Shown here piece by piece: positions 5,555 to 6,101 of a DNA stretch of 6,101 nucleotides (the first letter of the stretch is position 1; each line of letters begins with the position of its first letter). Made by a program: the position numbers and the translations under genes. The stretch is from positions 1 to 6,101 of the forward strand of contig JAEYAG010000212.1 in the NCBI GenBank assembly GCA_023451265.1. The letters run 5' to 3'. The notes below the pieces were generated by a model, which saw nothing but the letters and a program-made list of their open reading frames with translations, did not search any database and was not told the DNA's origin. Origin of the DNA: Actinomycetes bacterium (lineage in GTDB: Bacteria; Actinomycetota; Actinomycetes; Actinomycetales; Microbacteriaceae).

Positions 5555-5839
5555 GTGGCTAACTCCTTCGATCTGCGCACCGATGCGGCTGCAGAGGCCG
5601 GATCCGGGCTGCGGCGCACCCGATCGAAGGAGTTCGCCGCGCAAGCGGTCACCGCGGTCGGGCGGGCGGCCCGCGGCATCCGCTGGTACATGACGACCCT
5701 GATGGGCGACAGCGCCTACGCGACGTATGTCGCCCATCAGCGGCGTCACCACCCCGGCGAGCCGGTGCCGACCGAGCGCGAGTTCTGGCGGCAGAAGATG
5801 GACGACCAGGACCGCAACCCCGGCGCGCGGTGCTGCTGA
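5555..5839 (+). CDS. YbdD/YjiX family protein, small CstA partner
   Basis: A 94-residue soluble protein of the YbdD/YjiX (Sel_put) family, nearly always encoded right after cstA or btsT and thought to assist that transporter; its molecular role is not settled. The family core starts near residue 35: RAARGIRWYMTTLMGD, then YATYVAHQRRHHPGEPVP and REFWRQKMDDQD, ending in the conserved ARCC with two terminal cysteines. E. coli YbdD has about 65 residues; the first 27 or so here are an extra hydrophilic segment (NSFDLRTDAAAEAGSGLRR). That segment could be shortened if translation began later, but the ribosome-binding site at 5541-5546 and the tight spacing favour GTG 5555. The stop codon touches the first of three 21-base tandem repeats. 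Confidence 0.9.
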   Translation: MANSFDLRTDAAAEAGSGLRRTRSKEFAAQAVTAVGRAARGIRWYMTTLMGDSAYATYVAHQRRHHPGEPVPTEREFWRQKMDDQDRNPGARCC

Positions 5840-5901
5840 CGGCGTCCTTGCTGCCGAGGTCGGCGTCGTTGTTGCTGAGGACGGCGTCCTTGTTGCTGAG
5901 G
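5839..5901. repeat. Three tandem copies of a 21-bp repeat
   Basis: Copies lie at 5839-5859, 5860-5880 and 5881-5901 with no spacer. Copies 1 and 3 differ at two positions, as do copies 2 and 3. The unit core reads CGGCGTCCTTGTTGCTGAGG. The period equals seven codons, so each reading frame repeats a heptapeptide (minus strand: LSNKDAV, LSNNDAD, LGSKDAV). The repeat starts on the last base of the ybdD-like stop codon and fills most of the gap to the next gene. GGAC-GGC-GTCC between copies 2 and 3 can fold into a small hairpin, but there is no T-run, so it is not an evident terminator. Confidence 0.85.
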
Positions 5902-5927
5902 CCCGGGCGCCGCCGCAGGCGACTGCC

Positions 5928-5933
5928 TAGGCT
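5928..5933 (+). promoter_or_regulatory. Possible -10 box for a leaderless transcript of the last gene
   Basis: TAGGCT is followed by six bases and then GTG at 5940, the same geometry as before the S-component gene. Transcription would begin at the start codon. A -35 is not evident. The TAG inside this box is also an in-frame stop, so the reading frame cannot extend farther upstream. Confidence 0.4.
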
Positions 5934-5939
5934 GGCACC

Positions 5940-6101
5940 GTGACCGATGCCGTCGTCCTTGCCGCCGTGCTCGGCGGCGCAGGCGGCGCGGGCCTCGTCG
6001 TCCTGCTGCTGCTGGCGCGGAGGCGCGCGCGCGGCGGCGCCGACCTCGGCAGCGACGCCGAGCAGGCCGCGCACCGTGCGCTGCACGAGGCGGGGCTGGC
6101 C
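5940..6101 (+). CDS. N-terminus of a membrane protein, probably a LytS-type sensor histidine kinase (partial)
   Basis: Only the first 54 residues are inside the window. The start is a single hydrophobic segment (about residues 4-26, ending in a run of Leu), then a basic RRRARGG stop-transfer stretch and a soluble part ending DAEQAAHRALHEAGLA. This resembles, from memory, the start of actinobacterial LytS/BtsS-like sensor kinases: one membrane helix, arginines, then a motif of the kind 'D/E-R-A-x-x-x-LHxAxLA'. Kinases of this class often adjoin cstA. In E. coli, BtsS senses pyruvate and controls the CstA relative BtsT. Alternatives such as another single-span protein (RmuC-like, for example) cannot be excluded. 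The start is bounded by the in-frame TAG at 5928. A frame is certain; the family is moderately likely. Confidence 0.5.
   Translation, partial: MTDAVVLAAVLGGAGGAGLVVLLLLARRRARGGADLGSDAEQAAHRALHEAGLA

Noticed and set aside
3272..5752. 826-codon minus-strand frame opposite cstA, and a 644-codon plus-strand frame at 2743-4677
   Set aside because: Both have the charged, repetitive composition of shadow frames (runs of Asp, His, Arg and Glu). CstA matches its family along its entire length.
5839..5901. CRISPR array
   Set aside because: The 21-base copies are directly adjacent with no spacers, and no cas gene is present.
5840..5939. Intrinsic terminator after the ybdD-like gene
   Set aside because: The only hairpins are four- to five-base stems within the repeats and AGGC-GACT-GCCT near 5918-5929, and none has a T-run.
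5649..6086. Minus-strand 145-codon frame containing LSNKDAV-type heptapeptides
   Set aside because: Outside the tandem repeat it is antisense to the ybdD-like gene and to the last gene, with shadow-like composition and no ribosome-binding site noted. The repeats keep all frames regular because their period is 21. Kept only as a question in the findings.

Overview
The window is about 70% G+C, uses GTG as well as ATG starts, and has several promoter-like TANNNT boxes placed directly before start codons. Together with the look of the proteins (YkoE-type ECF subunit, fused-type ECF ATPase, long actinobacterial CstA), this points to a high-G+C actinobacterium, most likely the Microbacteriaceae (Microbacterium or a relative). 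The genus is an inference from sequence style; no database was searched.

Left half, minus strand (3064 down to 1): a small GNAT-like acetyltransferase and a pirin overlap by four bases (ATGA) and form a coupled pair. A short gap follows, then a YkoE-like membrane S component of an energy-coupling-factor (ECF) transporter. After a 174-base spacer comes an EcfA-type ABC ATPase that runs off the left edge and is probably the first half of a double-ATPase protein. The spacer holds the most informative regulatory site of the window: a 19-base palindrome matching the DtxR/IdeR iron box at 16 of 19 positions. It overlaps the likely -10 box of the ATPase promoter, so this importer is probably repressed when iron (or manganese) is plentiful.

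Right half, plus strand (3257 to 6101): cstA (peptide/pyruvate uptake, carbon starvation) is followed 12 bases later by its usual small partner of the YbdD/YjiX family. Next come three tandem copies of a 21-base repeat. A GTG-started membrane protein then begins and runs off the right edge; its first 54 residues resemble the start of actinobacterial LytS-type sensor kinases. If that is right, the locus resembles the pyruvate-sensing BtsS and CstA-family pairing of enterobacteria. The 192 bases between the acetyltransferase and cstA hold the divergent control regions of both units.

Across the window the 9-mer CGGATGCCG (or its complement) occurs ten times, against about 0.2 expected from composition, with five copies inside 252 bases near the ATPase start. 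Several neighbouring copies face each other and form perfect inverted repeats. No RNA gene, insertion sequence, prophage or CRISPR array was seen, and I see no strong case for a wholly new system. The less ordinary items are the iron-box-controlled YkoE-like transporter, the dispersed 9-mer and the 21-base repeats.
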